Of a stretch of 64,000 bases of DNA, positions 41,117 through 50,822 are shown in pieces. Location: positions 39,342,264 through 39,406,263 of the forward strand of contig OZ024823.1 of NCBI GenBank assembly GCA_964016985.1, in the 5' to 3' direction. This DNA is from Anodontia alba (Eukaryota > Mollusca > Bivalvia > Lucinida > Lucinidae). A program made the position numbers and the translations under genes. Position 1 is the stretch's first letter, and each line of letters begins with the position of its first letter. The notes under the pieces are model-generated. The model did no database searches. It worked only from the letters and a program-made list of their open reading frames with translations, and was not told the origin of the DNA.

Positions 41117-41215
41117 TCCAGCGGGCACATGACGGTCATACAACGTCGGCTCAACGTCGATGCAACGTCATAACGTTGCATCGACGTTGAGGCGACGTTG
41201 TATTAAAGTCATGGA
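41117..41215. mobile_element. Family F palindrome, copy 3 (first of a tandem pair)
   Basis: Left end CCAGCGGGCACATGACG, arms GGTCATACAACGTCGGCTC and its complement, centre GCAACGTCATAACGTTGC. The right end stops at AAAGTCATGG. Confidence 0.82.
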
Positions 41216-41225
41216 AGGTGTATCG

Positions 41226-41329
41226 CCAGCGAGCACATGATGGTCATACAACGTCGGCTCAACGTCGATGCAAAGTCAACGTTGCATCGACGTTGAGGCG
41301 ACGTTGTATTGACGTCATGTGCCTGCTGG
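41226..41329. mobile_element. Family F palindrome, copy 4 (second of a tandem pair)
   Basis: Complete: CCAGCGAGCACATGATGG at the left and GACGTCATGTGCCTGCTGG at the right. It is nearly identical to copy 3 in the left arm and lies only about 10 bp behind it. Confidence 0.85.
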
Positions 41330-42308
41330 AGACACCTGCCTGCAAAGGTTGCTTCCCTTTGGTAATTTGCGAATCGTTCAGGTGTATCCAATTGCCAATA
41401 GTGCTTTGTATTTCATACCAATCTCCATGTAAAGCATCTTCAATTCCGTAAGCCACATTCAGGGGACTGATTACATTTGGTAGATTTTCTGTCATTTGTG
41501 ACTTCCTGTAACTTTCCAGCACACCAAAGCCCTCCTGAAAAAGTATCCAGTTTCTGGTTATCAGGCTGGGCAGGCTGCTAACCTCTTTCAGTTCATTGTT
41601 TCCGGTTATCAGCCTAATCAGCTGTACAAGCTAATACTGTGACCAACCAAGGAAGAGGGGACAGATTATTGCATATACAAAACAAATAAAAAAGATTTAC
41701 TGCCTAATATAGTAAGTAATTTGTGGTAACGCGAGTAACATGACTTGAACTTACGCGCTTTTAAACAGGGATCGTGCTGTTCGTAAATTCGAACACACTT
41801 CGCCCATGTGGTTAATGGTAAGAGAACATATTTTATTGTGCAATAATTCAAGGGCGGAAGAGCGTGCCGCGAAGAACCGCCGTTTAATGAAGTCTTCTCA
41901 TTTTTTGTCTGACGTCACATGTCGTTTCCTTGGCATTAGACGGTATAACGTGGTTTTTGCGCATCAGATATGTTGTAAAAATAAGCAATCGCGTGCGATA
42001 CAGTCAAAAGATTTTGTTGGAGTCTTTTTAACATTGGCGAATGCTAGGAAGAATCTGATGGAAACAGATGAGTATTCTTCCACTTTTAGTGTGTTATAAT
42101 CGAATTAGGTCAGCTCTAGTCCGTGATTTGTGAGTAATAATTCAGTTTGGATGTCAGTTGTACGAAGAAAAATCACTCGCGCTTTGCTATTAACAATTCA
42201 CTGCCAGAGATAATCTATTTCTTGATTAAGGTTATAACAGACGTCAAACAGACTATGACAGATTATGACACAGTCACCGTTGGTTATCACTCCCCTGTAG
42301 CAGACTTG
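41330..42308. other. No supported gene
   Basis: The longest open frame, 41806-42099 (97 codons, plus strand), has no domain that I recognise, no splice context and no repeat match. I do not call it a gene. Confidence 0.5.
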
Positions 42309-42569
42309 CATCACGCAAACATGCCTATATTATTTTGACCACCTTAAACCCCCATTTTTATAAAGTAAAATTGGGGTTTACAGGGGTATACTTTATTTTT
42401 CTTATTTCTGCTCAAAAGCATACATTGTGGGTATTCGTTAGAACGAGTACAACAATCTATGTTTTGAGCAGAAATAAGAAAAATATCAGATTTTTTTATC
42501 TGAAAATTTTCATTTTTTTTTTTGGTGGTAAAATTTTCAGTATATTTGAATAGGCATGTTTTCGTAATG
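42309..42569 (+). mobile_element. Family A element lacking the palindrome centre
   Basis: Ends CATCACGCAAACATGCCTAT and ATAGGCATGTTTTCGTAATG are present. The core reads GGGTATTCGTTAGAACGAGT, so the GCCTCGCGAGGC centre and one copy of the GTTCTAAC arm are deleted. An A-rich AATGAAA T-run in the right arm is expanded. Confidence 0.87.
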
Positions 42570-42954
42570 AAACATTATAGGCCACAGGTTAAAGCCTTCG
42601 GGCAGATAATGAGCCTTGAGTTGATACATCCGGCAATAACCAAAACACCATGAGACAATCTCTTATTATATAAATGATATGATATATTTTCATGTTTGAA
42701 TAATCAAGGGTCTGTTGGCCTATATGCGTCAGAAATAAACTTATGTCTATTGTCTGTATATACTGGACTTCATGGCAATTTATCTTTAATGTTTTATAAA
42801 ATAATTAACAATGAGCGTTGCCATAACACTTCATATCCCGTCGAATTGATAGGCGAGTTAGAAACTGCCAAAGCTGCGCTCCGCTTAGTCTAGTGTATCA
42901 TACCCGACGTAAAATATAACTGGGCCGCGCCATGCGAAAACCTGTCTTCGGGCA
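42570..42954. other. No recognisable feature
   Basis: No gene or repeat was recognised. Confidence 0.5.
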
Positions 42955-43125
42955 TATGCGACCAGCGAAGGCCCAGATCAGCCTGCGCATCCCCGCAGTC
43001 TGATAAGGTCCTTTCCTGTCCGCTTATAGAATCATTGGCTACTATAGAGCATAACGAAGTGTTGTAAAGTTCCTGATCAGACTGCGTATATCCGCTGGCT
43101 GATCTGCATCTTTGCTGTTTGTATT
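42955..43125. repeat. Family I-like composite palindrome
   Basis: GCGACCAGCGAAGGCCCAGA, TCAGCCTGCGCATCCCCGCA and GTCTGAT begin it. CTGATCAGACTGCG and CGCTGGCTGATCTGCATC continue it after a spacer. The layout is that of 1073-1250. Confidence 0.5.
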
Positions 43126-43147
43126 CACCCCGAAGAAACTTTTTCGC

Positions 43148-43240
43148 TCAAATAAACGCACCCAGGAAATGCCATGATCAGAAAACGGACTTGCAAAAGC
43201 GTTGAAAGAAGAACATATGGAACAAATTACGGCAAAACAC
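43148..43240 (+). repeat. Family H fragment, diverged
   Basis: ACCCAGGAAATGCCATGATC, GAAAACGGACTTGC, GAAAGAAGAACATATGGAAC follow the 5' part of family H with many changes. Confidence 0.5.
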
Positions 43241-43254
43241 ACAACTCATTTTTG

Positions 43255-43545
43255 AGCTCCCAGGAAGTTCTTCCGATAAATCATGAAAACAAACATTTAG
43301 GGCTGTTTTTCAAAATATAATATGAATATGTTTGTTATGTGTACTCATTAGAATCGCCTCGTAGAGGCGATTCTAATGAGTACAAACAACACACCGTTAT
43401 TTTATTGAAGCTCGAAAATACTCTCTTAAATTATCACCATTTGTCTCCTGACCTAGCGCTATGACTAACCCTCAAAGGCTCGAGCTACCAATGTCTAGAA
43501 CAAATGTCCATGGCCCCGAAAATGTTCGAGCCATCGAATTTTGAC
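43255..43545. mobile_element. Family S element with an A-type core
   Basis: The centre at 43343-43381 is ACTCATTAGAATCGCCTC with its exact complement. Outside it lies AAATTATCACCATTTG, TCCTGACCTAG, GACTAACCCTCA and GCTCGAGCTACC, which return at 63900-64000 in the same order. The outer ends are not clear. Confidence 0.65.
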
Positions 43546-43614
43546 TAGTTTAAAATAGCGTCTGCTGCTGCTTGAATGTTAATATAATCGGGCCTGTTTT
43601 TCAAGGTGTCACAA

Positions 43615-43703
43615 CCCAGCAGACACATCACGTCTATACAACGTCGCCTCAACGTCGCATCGACGTTGAGACGACGTTGTATAAAGGTCATGTGCCCGCT
43701 GGG
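43615..43703. mobile_element. Family F palindrome, copy 5
   Basis: CCCAGCAGACACATCACG to GGTCATGTGCCCGCTGGG. Arms TATACAACGTCGCCTCAACG and complement. The centre is CGTCGCATCGACG. Confidence 0.83.
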
Positions 43704-43880
43704 AAATGGCTTTGAATACTCGGTAATATTCACTGTAAACACTTCCATTAAACGAACATTGCGTTTTTCTTTGACCTTTCGAAGATTTTCATTTCCTGTC
43801 AATTCCGATTAAATTAAAATGGAACAATGATTGAAAGCGCCTGCCGTATTTACTCTGAATATTCGAGATAGACATGCATG

Positions 43881-43940
43881 AGCAAAAATTGTAGACCCAG
43901 ATCAAGGAGATCCTAGGTCTACAGGTATGCATTGTTTGCT
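43881..43940. repeat. Family D copy with a third kind of arm
   Basis: GAGCAAAAATTGTAGACC opens and CATTGTTTGC closes. The inner arms are GACCCAGATCAAGGAGATCC and TAGGTCTAC, different from other copies. Confidence 0.55.
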
Positions 43941-44137
43941 TTTATGTCGGTACTTTTATACGCGCGACAGGGTAGTTAATTTGACATGTCTAAAGTTTGC
44001 CAAGGATAAGTTAAGTAAAAGGTTATAATTAAACTTTAAGGTAAATTTTGCTGAGCAGAAGTAAAAGTAGAAGGTTATAATTAGACCTAAAGGTGAATTT
44101 GGTACATTAAAAATCGAACGATTTAATCAAAGTGCAT

Positions 44138-44246
44138 TCCCAACTAACACACAGCGTAGTTATAACGTTGTTTCGGCGTCGCTGCGAAGTAATGACGTCG
44201 CAGCGACGTCGAAGCAACGTTATTTTGACCTGAGTGTTTGCTGGGT
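44138..44246. mobile_element. Family F palindrome, copy 6
   Basis: CCCAACTAACACACAGCG to CTGAGTGTTTGCTGGG. The arms have ATAACGTTGTTTCGGCGTCG and complement, with GCGTCGCTGCGA steps in place of CAACGT. Confidence 0.78.
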
Positions 44247-44346
44247 TTACATGAACAATGGAGAGAAAAGTCTGACTGGAGCTGAAGGGAACTGAATACA
44301 AGGGAAACTATTTTTAGGATTTTCTATTTGCTTTCCTACATACCAA

Positions 44347-44444
44347 GCCTCTTCTGAAAAGGAGTCTCCTCTAAAAGGAAAGAATTTGCTCCAGTGGGGG
44401 GAGCAAATTCTGTTCTTTAAGAGTAGACCCTTTTTGAGAAGGTT
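44347..44444. repeat. Family L palindromic unit
   Basis: CCTCTTCTGAAAAGGAGTCT, CCTCTAAAAGGAAAGAATTT, GCTCC, then GGAGCAAATTCTGTTCTTTA and AGAGTAGACCCTTTTTGAGA. One of the best copies. Confidence 0.75.
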
Positions 44445-44744
44445 ACTAAGACAATTTTGACAAAGTTGTCAACAATTTTGTATGAAATTGTAATAATTCC
44501 CCTTAAAGCAATATCCAAAAGAATTTCTGTGTTGTTTTATTTAACTTTTAACATGCTTCTTGATTTTTTTAGATTATTACAGCACACTCAAATCGAACGT
44601 TTTAATCAAAGTTCATTTACACAAACAAATAACCGAATAATAGAGAAAATGTCTAATTTGTCTTCTATGTTTCCGATTTCGTTTTGGGTCGATTGTTTAC
44701 AATCTAATCATAGTACAGAAACGCCAAAATTTCCTTAAGGTAGT

Positions 44745-45065
44745 TGTCAATGTGATTATCATTGACCAATCAAGGTAACGGGTATTTATAGTCGTGCTAT
44801 TCTTGTCGCAGTGACGTCAGAGTGCTGCTGATAGAGGGTTATCTGTAAAACCTGGACTGGAACATTTGGTACAATGGCAAACAGCGCATACCCAGATCAG
44901 ACGCCGCACAATGCGGCGTCTGATCAGGGTTTGCTCTGTTTGCTTAAATTACAGGAAGTGAAGGGTTAAATGAAACAGTCTTAATCCCCGTTCAAGATCA
45001 TTTTCCCAGCCTACGCTCAGAAACAATCGACCCACTAGTGCTGTCAGTGCTTTGATTCTTTTATT
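44745..45065 (-). repeat. Family E repeat, inverted, with family D core
   Basis: On the minus strand it reads in the same order as 29270-29660. GGTATTTATAGTCGTGCTAT, TTGTCGCAGTGACGTCAGAG and AGAGGGTTATCTGTAAAACC lie left of the D palindrome (44879-44946). CAATCGACCCACTAGTGCTG and CAGTGCTTTGATT lie to its right. Confidence 0.72.
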
Positions 45066-45110
45066 CGGTGTTTCCTAGAACAACCTTTAAAGATTTCTCA
45101 GGCGTTTCTA

Positions 45111-45230
45111 AAGAGTACTCGTTCTCCATTAACACATGTTGTGGTTACTCTTTAGAACCGCACGTGCGAGGTGCTTCTAATGAGTATCCTGAACATATGA
45201 TTTTGTCGTAAAATGAGAGAATACCAACGC
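45111..45230. repeat. Family B-like element, core pairing lost
   Basis: GTGGTTACTCTTTAGAACCG, CACGTGCG, AGGTGCTTCTAATGAGTATC: the two arms come from different arm types (GAACCGC against GTGCTTC) and no longer pair well. Confidence 0.6.
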
Positions 45231-45370
45231 TATTTGTGAAACAATGCTTATAGCTAAGAAGTACACACATTCTACACAGGCGAGTTAACTTAATGTGGTT
45301 ACTTTTCACTTCTTCTTTTGTGAAGTGGTTTGAACATGGTTTATTCTTGTTCCAATTTTGACAGTTGTTT

Positions 45371-45371
<1 letters not shown>

Positions 45372-45426
<55 letters not shown>

Positions 45427-45440
45427 CGCGCGCGCGCGCG
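45372..45440. repeat. (GT)n-(CG)n alternating purine-pyrimidine tract
   Basis: About 23 GT units run straight into 11 CG units, 69 bp without interruption. Both steps favour left-handed Z-DNA. Confidence 0.93.
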
Positions 45441-45747
45441 GGGAGTGGTGAGGGGAGGAGCGTGGTAAATTCGGACTTTAAATGTTCAATTTGTTCATTT
45501 TGTTGTTACTGTTTTTAGAAGAATGTGTAAATACGATATTTAAGGACACTACAAACATTTTTCTTTTAGTCACTTTAATTATGAATATATTCATACAATC
45601 CTTTATATGGATTTGTACACGGCATCATTTTGTCATATATTTGACTTACTAATTATTTTGATCAATGTTCCTGCCCCCGTCCTTTTACCACAAGTTCATT
45701 TATCCTTCGTAGTACTGAAGAGGCAATTGCACTAAATATCCGAACAC

Positions 45748-45945
45748 TTAACGCTTAGCACTCTGGGTAAATTTTTCAGCAGACGACATTTTCAAATATT
45801 TTTTTGTATTTTTCCAGACAACAAGATTTGATATTTCAGGCAAATACAATTTACATGAAATGTCAAATTCTGTTTACTGGAAAAATAAGAAAAAACAACA
45901 TCACCTTTTCGTCTGCCGAATTTGCCTAAGGAGAGGTAAAGGTTA
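45748..45945. mobile_element. Family C element
   Basis: CTTAACGCTTAGCACTCTGG at the left, GGAGAGGTAAAGGTTA at the right. The central hairpin is shortened to GGCAAATACAATTTACATG. Confidence 0.76.
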
Positions 45946-46031
45946 CCAGTGCGGCTGTTGGCTTTATTGGACTTCATAACTAACACGACAAAATACCGTT
46001 TTTATCCTATGTATTTGAACAGACAGGCCTG

Positions 46032-46088
46032 AGCAAATAGTGTAGACTGATCAGAACGCGGCATCTGATCAGAATCTACACATTCGCT
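46032..46088. repeat. Family D copy, shortened arms
   Basis: GAGCAAATAGTGTAGACTGA opens, GATCAGAATCTACACATTCG closes. The left inner arm is deleted, leaving ACGCGGCATCTGATC. Confidence 0.6.
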
Positions 46089-46265
46089 CCTTATCCGGGA
46101 AATTTGGACACATCAACAGATAGTGACAAGTCAAGAAAGGTAAGGAATTCAAGTGTACGTTTAGGATATGTACGGTAAACAATAAGGAGAAAAAGTGCTT
46201 ATAACCGTTAATGACATGGAATTTACAAGTACATGACCTCAAAAAAGTTGGTGGTTCATTTCGGG

Positions 46266-46580
46266 TACAGTGAACCCTCGTTACAACGACGGCATTTGTT
46301 CCCAAAATCGTTGCCATTAAAATGAATTTGGTGTTGTAGAGAATACTTAATGGACTGAATGATATGTAAGAAAGACCTTGGTTTATCATTATTTCCTCGT
46401 AGAACATATGTTTTGGATATTTGTTAGAATCGCCTCAGTGAGGCGATTCTAACAAATATCCACAACATATGTTATTTGAAGTTTCAATGTGAATTTCTTG
46501 TATAATTTCTCATTAACTGTCATCTCTCGAGCGAAGGTTTCGTGACATTCAAGTTGTCATTATAGCGAAGTTTGTAGTTG
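46266..46580. mobile_element. S-like element with a covarying A-type core
   Basis: The left end is TACAGTGAACCCTCGTTACA, a pogo-like motif. The core at 46401-46470 has arms CATATGTTTTGGATATTTGT and TAGAATCGCCTC, pairing with the complement on the right. ACTCG of other cores is here ATTTG, matched by CAAAT. The right end is only weakly related to the left. Confidence 0.65.
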
Positions 46581-46712
46581 AGGGTCTGCACTGTTTGCTT
46601 AAATTACAGGAAGTTAAGGGTTAAATAAAACAGTCCCCGTTCAGGACCATTTTCCCAGCCTACATTCAGAGACACTCGACCCACCAGTACTGTCAGTGCT
46701 TTGATTGTTTGT
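46575..46712 (-). repeat. Family E fragment, inverted
   Basis: GGGTCTGCACTGTTTGCTTA (half of a D palindrome), AATTACAGGAAGTTAAGGGT, CCCCGTTCAGGACCATTTTC, CCAGCCTACATTCAGAGACA, CTCGACCCACCAGTACTGTC. It equals the right part of 44745-45065. Confidence 0.7.
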
Positions 46713-46747
46713 CTGTCGGTTAGTGGAAAGGTTGAATCTTGTCAATC

Positions 46748-46945
46748 GTTCCAAGGCGGTTCATCTGTTGCAAATCTTCTTTATTTGTGCGTCTGTGGTT
46801 TCATATGTGTTGATTGTGTTGTCCTTAATTGTTCCTCATCTCTCCTTCTTTTGGTGCCTTGAGAGGGCTGTGCTTTGTGACTCTTGCATTTCCAGGGCCT
46901 CTTCATTTATATTTTTGTTCCGCATCAATTTTTTCGGTGCCTTGG
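46748..46945 (-). repeat. Family H copy, inverted
   Basis: CGTTCCAAGGCGGTTCATCT, GTTGC, TTTGTGCGTCTGTGGTTTC, CTCATCTCTCCTTCTTTTGG, TGCCTTGAGAGGGCTGTGC, TTTGTGACTCTTGCATTTCC are the complement of the 5' half of family H. Confidence 0.7.
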
Positions 46946-46959
46946 AAAGGCTGAGTTTA

Positions 46960-47236
46960 CATTACGAAAACACGCCTATTCAAATATATTGAAAATCTCA
47001 CCACCAAAAACTGAAATTTTTCAGATAAAATTTTTGATATTTGTCATAATTCTGCTCAAAACATAGATTGTGGGTACTCGTTAGAACCGCCTCGCCGAGG
47101 CGGTTCTAACGAGTACCCAAAATCTATATTTTTGAGCAGAAATAAGAAAAATAATGTATACTCCTGTAAACCCCAGTTTTACTATATAAAAGTGGGGTTC
47201 ACGGGGGTCACAATTATAAAGGCATGTTTTCGTGAT
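46960..47236 (-). mobile_element. Family A element, inverted
   Basis: Complete from ATTACGAAAACACGCCTAT to GGCATGTTTTCGTGAT. Core perfect in the centre. It lies directly beyond the 5' start of an inverted family H copy. Confidence 0.87.
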
Positions 47237-48133
47237 TTTGATTGTGGCCTTTTTTAGGTAACTTTATTTATTGATTTTATTATTAGCGGTGAAATTAGTG
47301 TCAGTGTGTATCTGGTGATATCAATCACTAGTGTAATGCTATCGATACGATGTATATGTTCACTGGATGCATTTAGTTTTCTTCGTTGTTTCAAAAGCGG
47401 ATGTTACCTCCACTTCAGATTTTTGAACACCTCTAGTTCTTTGTTTCTGAACTAAACAACCGAACTTCTTTATTTGTGAACTTAGCTACCGAGTTGGGTA
47501 TGCGTTTTCCAAGTTAGAAAGTAATGAACGTTCTGGTATCAAAATTATTTTGATTTCCCAAAATATTTGTTTTTTCTCTCTTATTGTGATAAGCACTCAA
47601 TGTCGACGTCATAATGTTTCTGTTTTGTTTGGCGGGGTCAATTATGATGTCAGAAGCGCCAAAACATAAAAACAATTAAAGAAAATTTGCTTTTTTTCCG
47701 TAAATATCATAAATATTTTCACTTCGCGCTCGTGAAAATACTGATTGTTTTGTTACACTCGATGTAATATTTATGGTATTCACTGCAAAAGAGCAAATAT
47801 CCTCTTTTATTGTTTCAAGACTATTAAAACTTTTAATGAAACTAAAAATCATATCAAATAACATATCATAATTTATTCGAAACAGCAAAACGTATATATC
47901 CATTAAAAGTTGATTTAACACGCGCGCGTAATGCGGAATATGTCATAAAATGTCAATTCATATTGTTAGATAACTGTTCTTTTTGAAGTGAATTGCTTAT
48001 ACACTCGCAACAGAAAAAAATGCCATCATCAGATTTCTGGACAAAAAAAAGACCGGACGGGTCTGCACAGTTTGATTAGAGCCTTTGTTGTCCACTTACA
48101 GAAACTCTAAGGCTTGATACTAAAGAACATTAT
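47237..48133. other. No recognisable feature
   Basis: CATAAATATTTTCACTTCGC with GCTCGTGAAAATACTG near 47708 forms a small hairpin. No gene is supported. Confidence 0.5.
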
Positions 48134-48497
48134 TGACAAGAGAATACCCGGATGGAACGTTGCGCAGCGCAATTGACTAGAGAATACCCGGGTGGAACTT
48201 TGCGCAGCTGACAAGACACTATCAAACAAAACTTTGCGCAGTTGACAAGAGAATACCTGTATGGAACTTTATGCAACTGACAAAAGAATACCAGGCTGGA
48301 ACTTTTTTTTGCAAATGACAAGAGAATATCCAGATAGAACTCTGTGCAATTGATCAACTGATAAAATAGTACCTGATTGGAACTTTTCGCAGCTGACAAA
48401 AGAATACACTGGTGGAACTTTGCACAGCTGACAAGACAATATCCGGACGGAACTTGCGCAACTGACAGGAGAAAACCAGAATGGAACCTTGTGCAAT
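48134..48497. repeat. 35-bp minisatellite, ten diverged units
   Basis: Unit consensus: GACAAGAGAATACC, xGGATGGAACTTTGCGCAGCT. Units begin near 48135, 48175, 48211, 48245, 48280, 48318, 48357, 48395, 48430 and 48465. The GCGCAGCT-GACAAGA joint is the best conserved part. Open frames on the minus strand only repeat the unit. Confidence 0.88.
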
Positions 48498-48605
48498 GTG
48501 CACACTGGCCTTAGTCTTTACTCGGTGCACCTGTCATAAAGTGCATTTTCTCATGTTTCTAGTCAAATAATGCATACTAGGAACAGAAGTTACCACAAGT
48601 TAAAG

Positions 48606-48745
48606 CCTTAACCACAACTGTAGCAGACGACATTTTGATTTCTTACTTTTTGTATTTTTCAGAGTAAATTAGGCTGGTATTTCATATGAACAGGCAGACG
48701 ATTCACATGAAATATCGTCTTATTTCTTCAAATAAGAAGAAAGTA
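48606..48745. mobile_element. Family C relative, uninterrupted
   Basis: CTTAACCACAACTGTAGCAG, ACGACATTTTGATTT, and the hairpin ATTTCATATGAA, CAGGCAGACG, ATTCACATGAAAT. This is the unbroken form of the split element at 12855-13293, although its right end is shortened. Confidence 0.62.
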
Positions 48746-49183
48746 GTACGTTGCCAGCTACAATTTTACTGGCTCATTAGCTGTGACGACAACGCCTTAT
48801 AATCTGAGAGCGACAGACGATTGTTTAGTCGCAGAGAATTTCCTATTTTAGTCTAGTCTACAAATGTTAATTTCATCATAAATTTTGTTTACTGTTTGTT
48901 TTGACAGCAAACAACAATGAACAAGAAAGCTGATATAAACGAAGCCAATACAAAAGGCATAAATTTATAAGTCTGAGCATTCATTACATAAGAAAAAAAC
49001 AGTTTAGCAACATAAATTACGCTCGCCTGTTTCCTTCAAGTCATGATTACAGTATCCGTAAAGCATATCAGAAGGCTATTAATCCTTTCAACCCTGGGTT
49101 TCAGCAATGGACCGTTCCGATTTAAATTTTGGATATTTCCATTGTTGCAAAAAGGGAAATCCGTCAAAGATCTAGAATCAAAT
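48746..49183. other. No recognisable feature
   Basis: No gene or repeat was recognised. Confidence 0.5.
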
Positions 49184-49245
49184 GGCAAACAGTGGAGATC
49201 TGATGAGACGGCTCGTAAGTCTCATCTGTACCTACACTGTTTGCA
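49184..49245. repeat. Family D palindrome, GAGACGG-arm type
   Basis: GGCAAACAGTGGAGATCTGA, TGAGACGGCTCGT, then a shortened right arm AAGTCTCATCTG and CTACACTGTTTGC. Confidence 0.72.
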
Positions 49246-49314
49246 TAAGTATTTATTTTGGTTTGCCGGGCTGAAAAGGTAATGGTGGGGTATTCTGTGA
49301 TAATTCTGGTGAAT

Positions 49315-49440
49315 TATTTTTTTTTTTCTTATTTTTTTACATAAAAGATATATTGTGTGTACTCATTAGAAGTGTCTCACGATGGGTACCCACAACATAT
49401 GAATTTTTTATAGATGAATTGAGAGAATTTTCTCAGAATT
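49315..49440. repeat. Family B-like element, degraded core
   Basis: TTGTGTGTACTCATTAGAAG, TGTCTCACGATG, GGTACCCACAACATATG. The centre and most of the right arm are deleted. Confidence 0.6.
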
Positions 49441-49605
49441 ATCATAAAATATTCATCCATAAACCATATTGACTGCGTCATGAGAAAATAGTCCTTAATA
49501 TAGATATGGCTGCCGATGGCTCAGATCAGCCAGTGCATCAGTACAATCAGTGCCTCCTCTGTTTGTCAGTCAATGCAACCTACCTTGGTAACTAAAAAGC
49601 TTGCT

Positions 49606-49738
49606 GTTTTAGGGAGGTTGCCGTTGTACAGAGGTTAATTATATAGTAAACTGCAATTTGGCATATTAGAACAAAAATGCTGTTATAGGGAGAGGGTTGT
49701 TGTAGGGTGATGACCGTTAGTAGAGGTTCCACTGTATT
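49606..49738. mobile_element. Partial MITE with a pogo-like right end
   Basis: The stretch has GGGAGGTTGCCGTTGTACAG, GGGAGAGGGTTGTTGTAGGG and ends TAGAGGTTCCACTGTA. The inverted complement of that end (TACAGTGGAACCTC) is pogo/Tigger-like. No matching left end was found. Confidence 0.5.
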
Positions 49739-49908
49739 CTACAGTGTTCGATGTAAGCATGAAGGCAGATGGCGTAGACTGAGCCAACAATGCGGGTGCA
49801 CTGGCTGGTCCAACGCTTCGCTAGGCGCACACGTCTGAAGGTAATTTTGACGTTGCGGTTCGGTGCCATTCAGTTGGGTATAGATACTTACGGCAAATAT
49901 GCTGTATT

Positions 49909-49986
49909 TTCAATAAATCGTTTGTTAAAAGCTTTGCAGACGAACGTATGTTCGTCTGCAAAGCTTTTAACAAACGATTTATTGAA
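49909..49986. repeat. Perfect 37-bp inverted repeat
   Basis: The arms 49909-49945 and 49950-49986 are exact complements around GTAT. The inner arm is GCTTTGCAGACGAAC and the outer TTCAATAAATCG. Outside it, GGCAAATATGCTG and GATTGCCATATTCACGG suggest that the element is longer and decayed. Confidence 0.88.
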
Positions 49987-50102
49987 TCGATTGCCATATT
50001 CACGGTAAAAATTCGGACACCTTAACTCCTTAAAATCTTTGTCCTAAAACTTGAATAACTCCAATTAGTACCTTCTGATGCGTCTGAAAATACTGGTTGT
50101 GT

Positions 50103-50170
50103 TGCAAACAGTGTAGGTCCTGATCAAATGCCGAGTTCTGTGGCGTCTGATCTGGTTCTACGCGGTTTGA
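50103..50170. repeat. Family D palindrome, CGCCG-arm type
   Basis: TGCAAACAGTGTAGGTCCTG opens, TCTGGTTCTACGCGGTTTG closes. Inner arms ATCAAATGCCGAG and TGTGGCGTCTGAT. Confidence 0.72.
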
Positions 50171-50299
50171 TAAAACTTGTCTGTCCCAGTACTTAGATAC
50201 ATTATGATGCGTTAAATCGTTGGATACACTTGGGAGGTGTTTGGATATTTCCGCCAAGGAAGACAGCTTTTGTAACTTCATGTTTTGCTTTACTACACA

Positions 50300-50432
50300 C
50301 TAAATCCTTCTGCAAAGGGATCTACTCCCTAATAAAAGAATTTGCTCCCTGTTGGAGTAAACTGTTTCCTTATAGAGTAAATCACTTTTCAGAAGAGGAG
50401 AGTAGACCTTTTTCGGTAGGGGACAAAAATAA
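50300..50432. repeat. Family L unit with a doubled right arm
   Basis: AAATCCTTCTGCAAAGGGAT, CTACTCCCTAATAAAAGAAT, TTGCTCC, GGAGTAAACTGTTTCCTTAT, AGAGTAAATCACTTTTCAGA, then a second GAGTAGACCTTTTTCGGTAG. Confidence 0.62.
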
Positions 50433-50591
50433 TTTTGACAGAGCGTGTATCTATGAAAGTAGGGATTCAGTCAAATAAACTTCCGGTCATATTAGATTCC
50501 AAATTACAATGCAAATCGCAGGTTAGATCCGCGAACAGATAATTGAAGGTTTAGTCGGTAAAGGTATAGTCTAGTATCGAGCGTTCTGTTG

Positions 50592-50822
50592 GTCTTCTCT
50601 TAGACTGGCTCCAGTCTCCAGTGACTAAATATTTTTTCTCATAATCCTGTTTGATAATCCACTAAGATAAAACCAAAAAAATATCATGACTATAAAGGCT
50701 GGTCACTAGTGACCAGCCTCTATAGTCATGATATTACTTTGGTTTTATTTTAGTGGATTATTAAACAGATTATAAGAAAAATTATTTTGTCACTAGAGAC
50801 TGGGGCCAGTCTAGTCTTCTCT
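50592..50822. mobile_element. Palindromic Mutator-like MITE with 9-bp target duplication
   Basis: The element itself is 50601-50813 and is one long inverted repeat, about 100 bp per arm, from TAGACTGGCTCCAGTCTCCA to the complement TGGGGCCAGTCTA. The centre is GGTCACTAGTGACC. The 9-bp direct repeat GTCTTCTCT flanks it exactly (50592-50600 and 50814-50822). Long terminal inverted repeats with a 9-bp duplication are the Mutator-superfamily pattern. It is the only copy in the window. Confidence 0.88.

Noticed and set aside
41806..42099. 97-codon plus-strand open frame
   Set aside because: No recognisable domain, no repeat match and no splice context. Length is within chance for this size of window.
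45330..45518. Val-Cys and Ala-Arg repeat protein
   Set aside because: Translation of the (GT)n-(CG)n tract.
48130..48505. Minus-strand frames with repeated Cys-Gln-Leu and Tyr-Ser-Leu motifs
   Set aside because: They only mirror the 35-bp minisatellite, and the frame changes where unit length changes.
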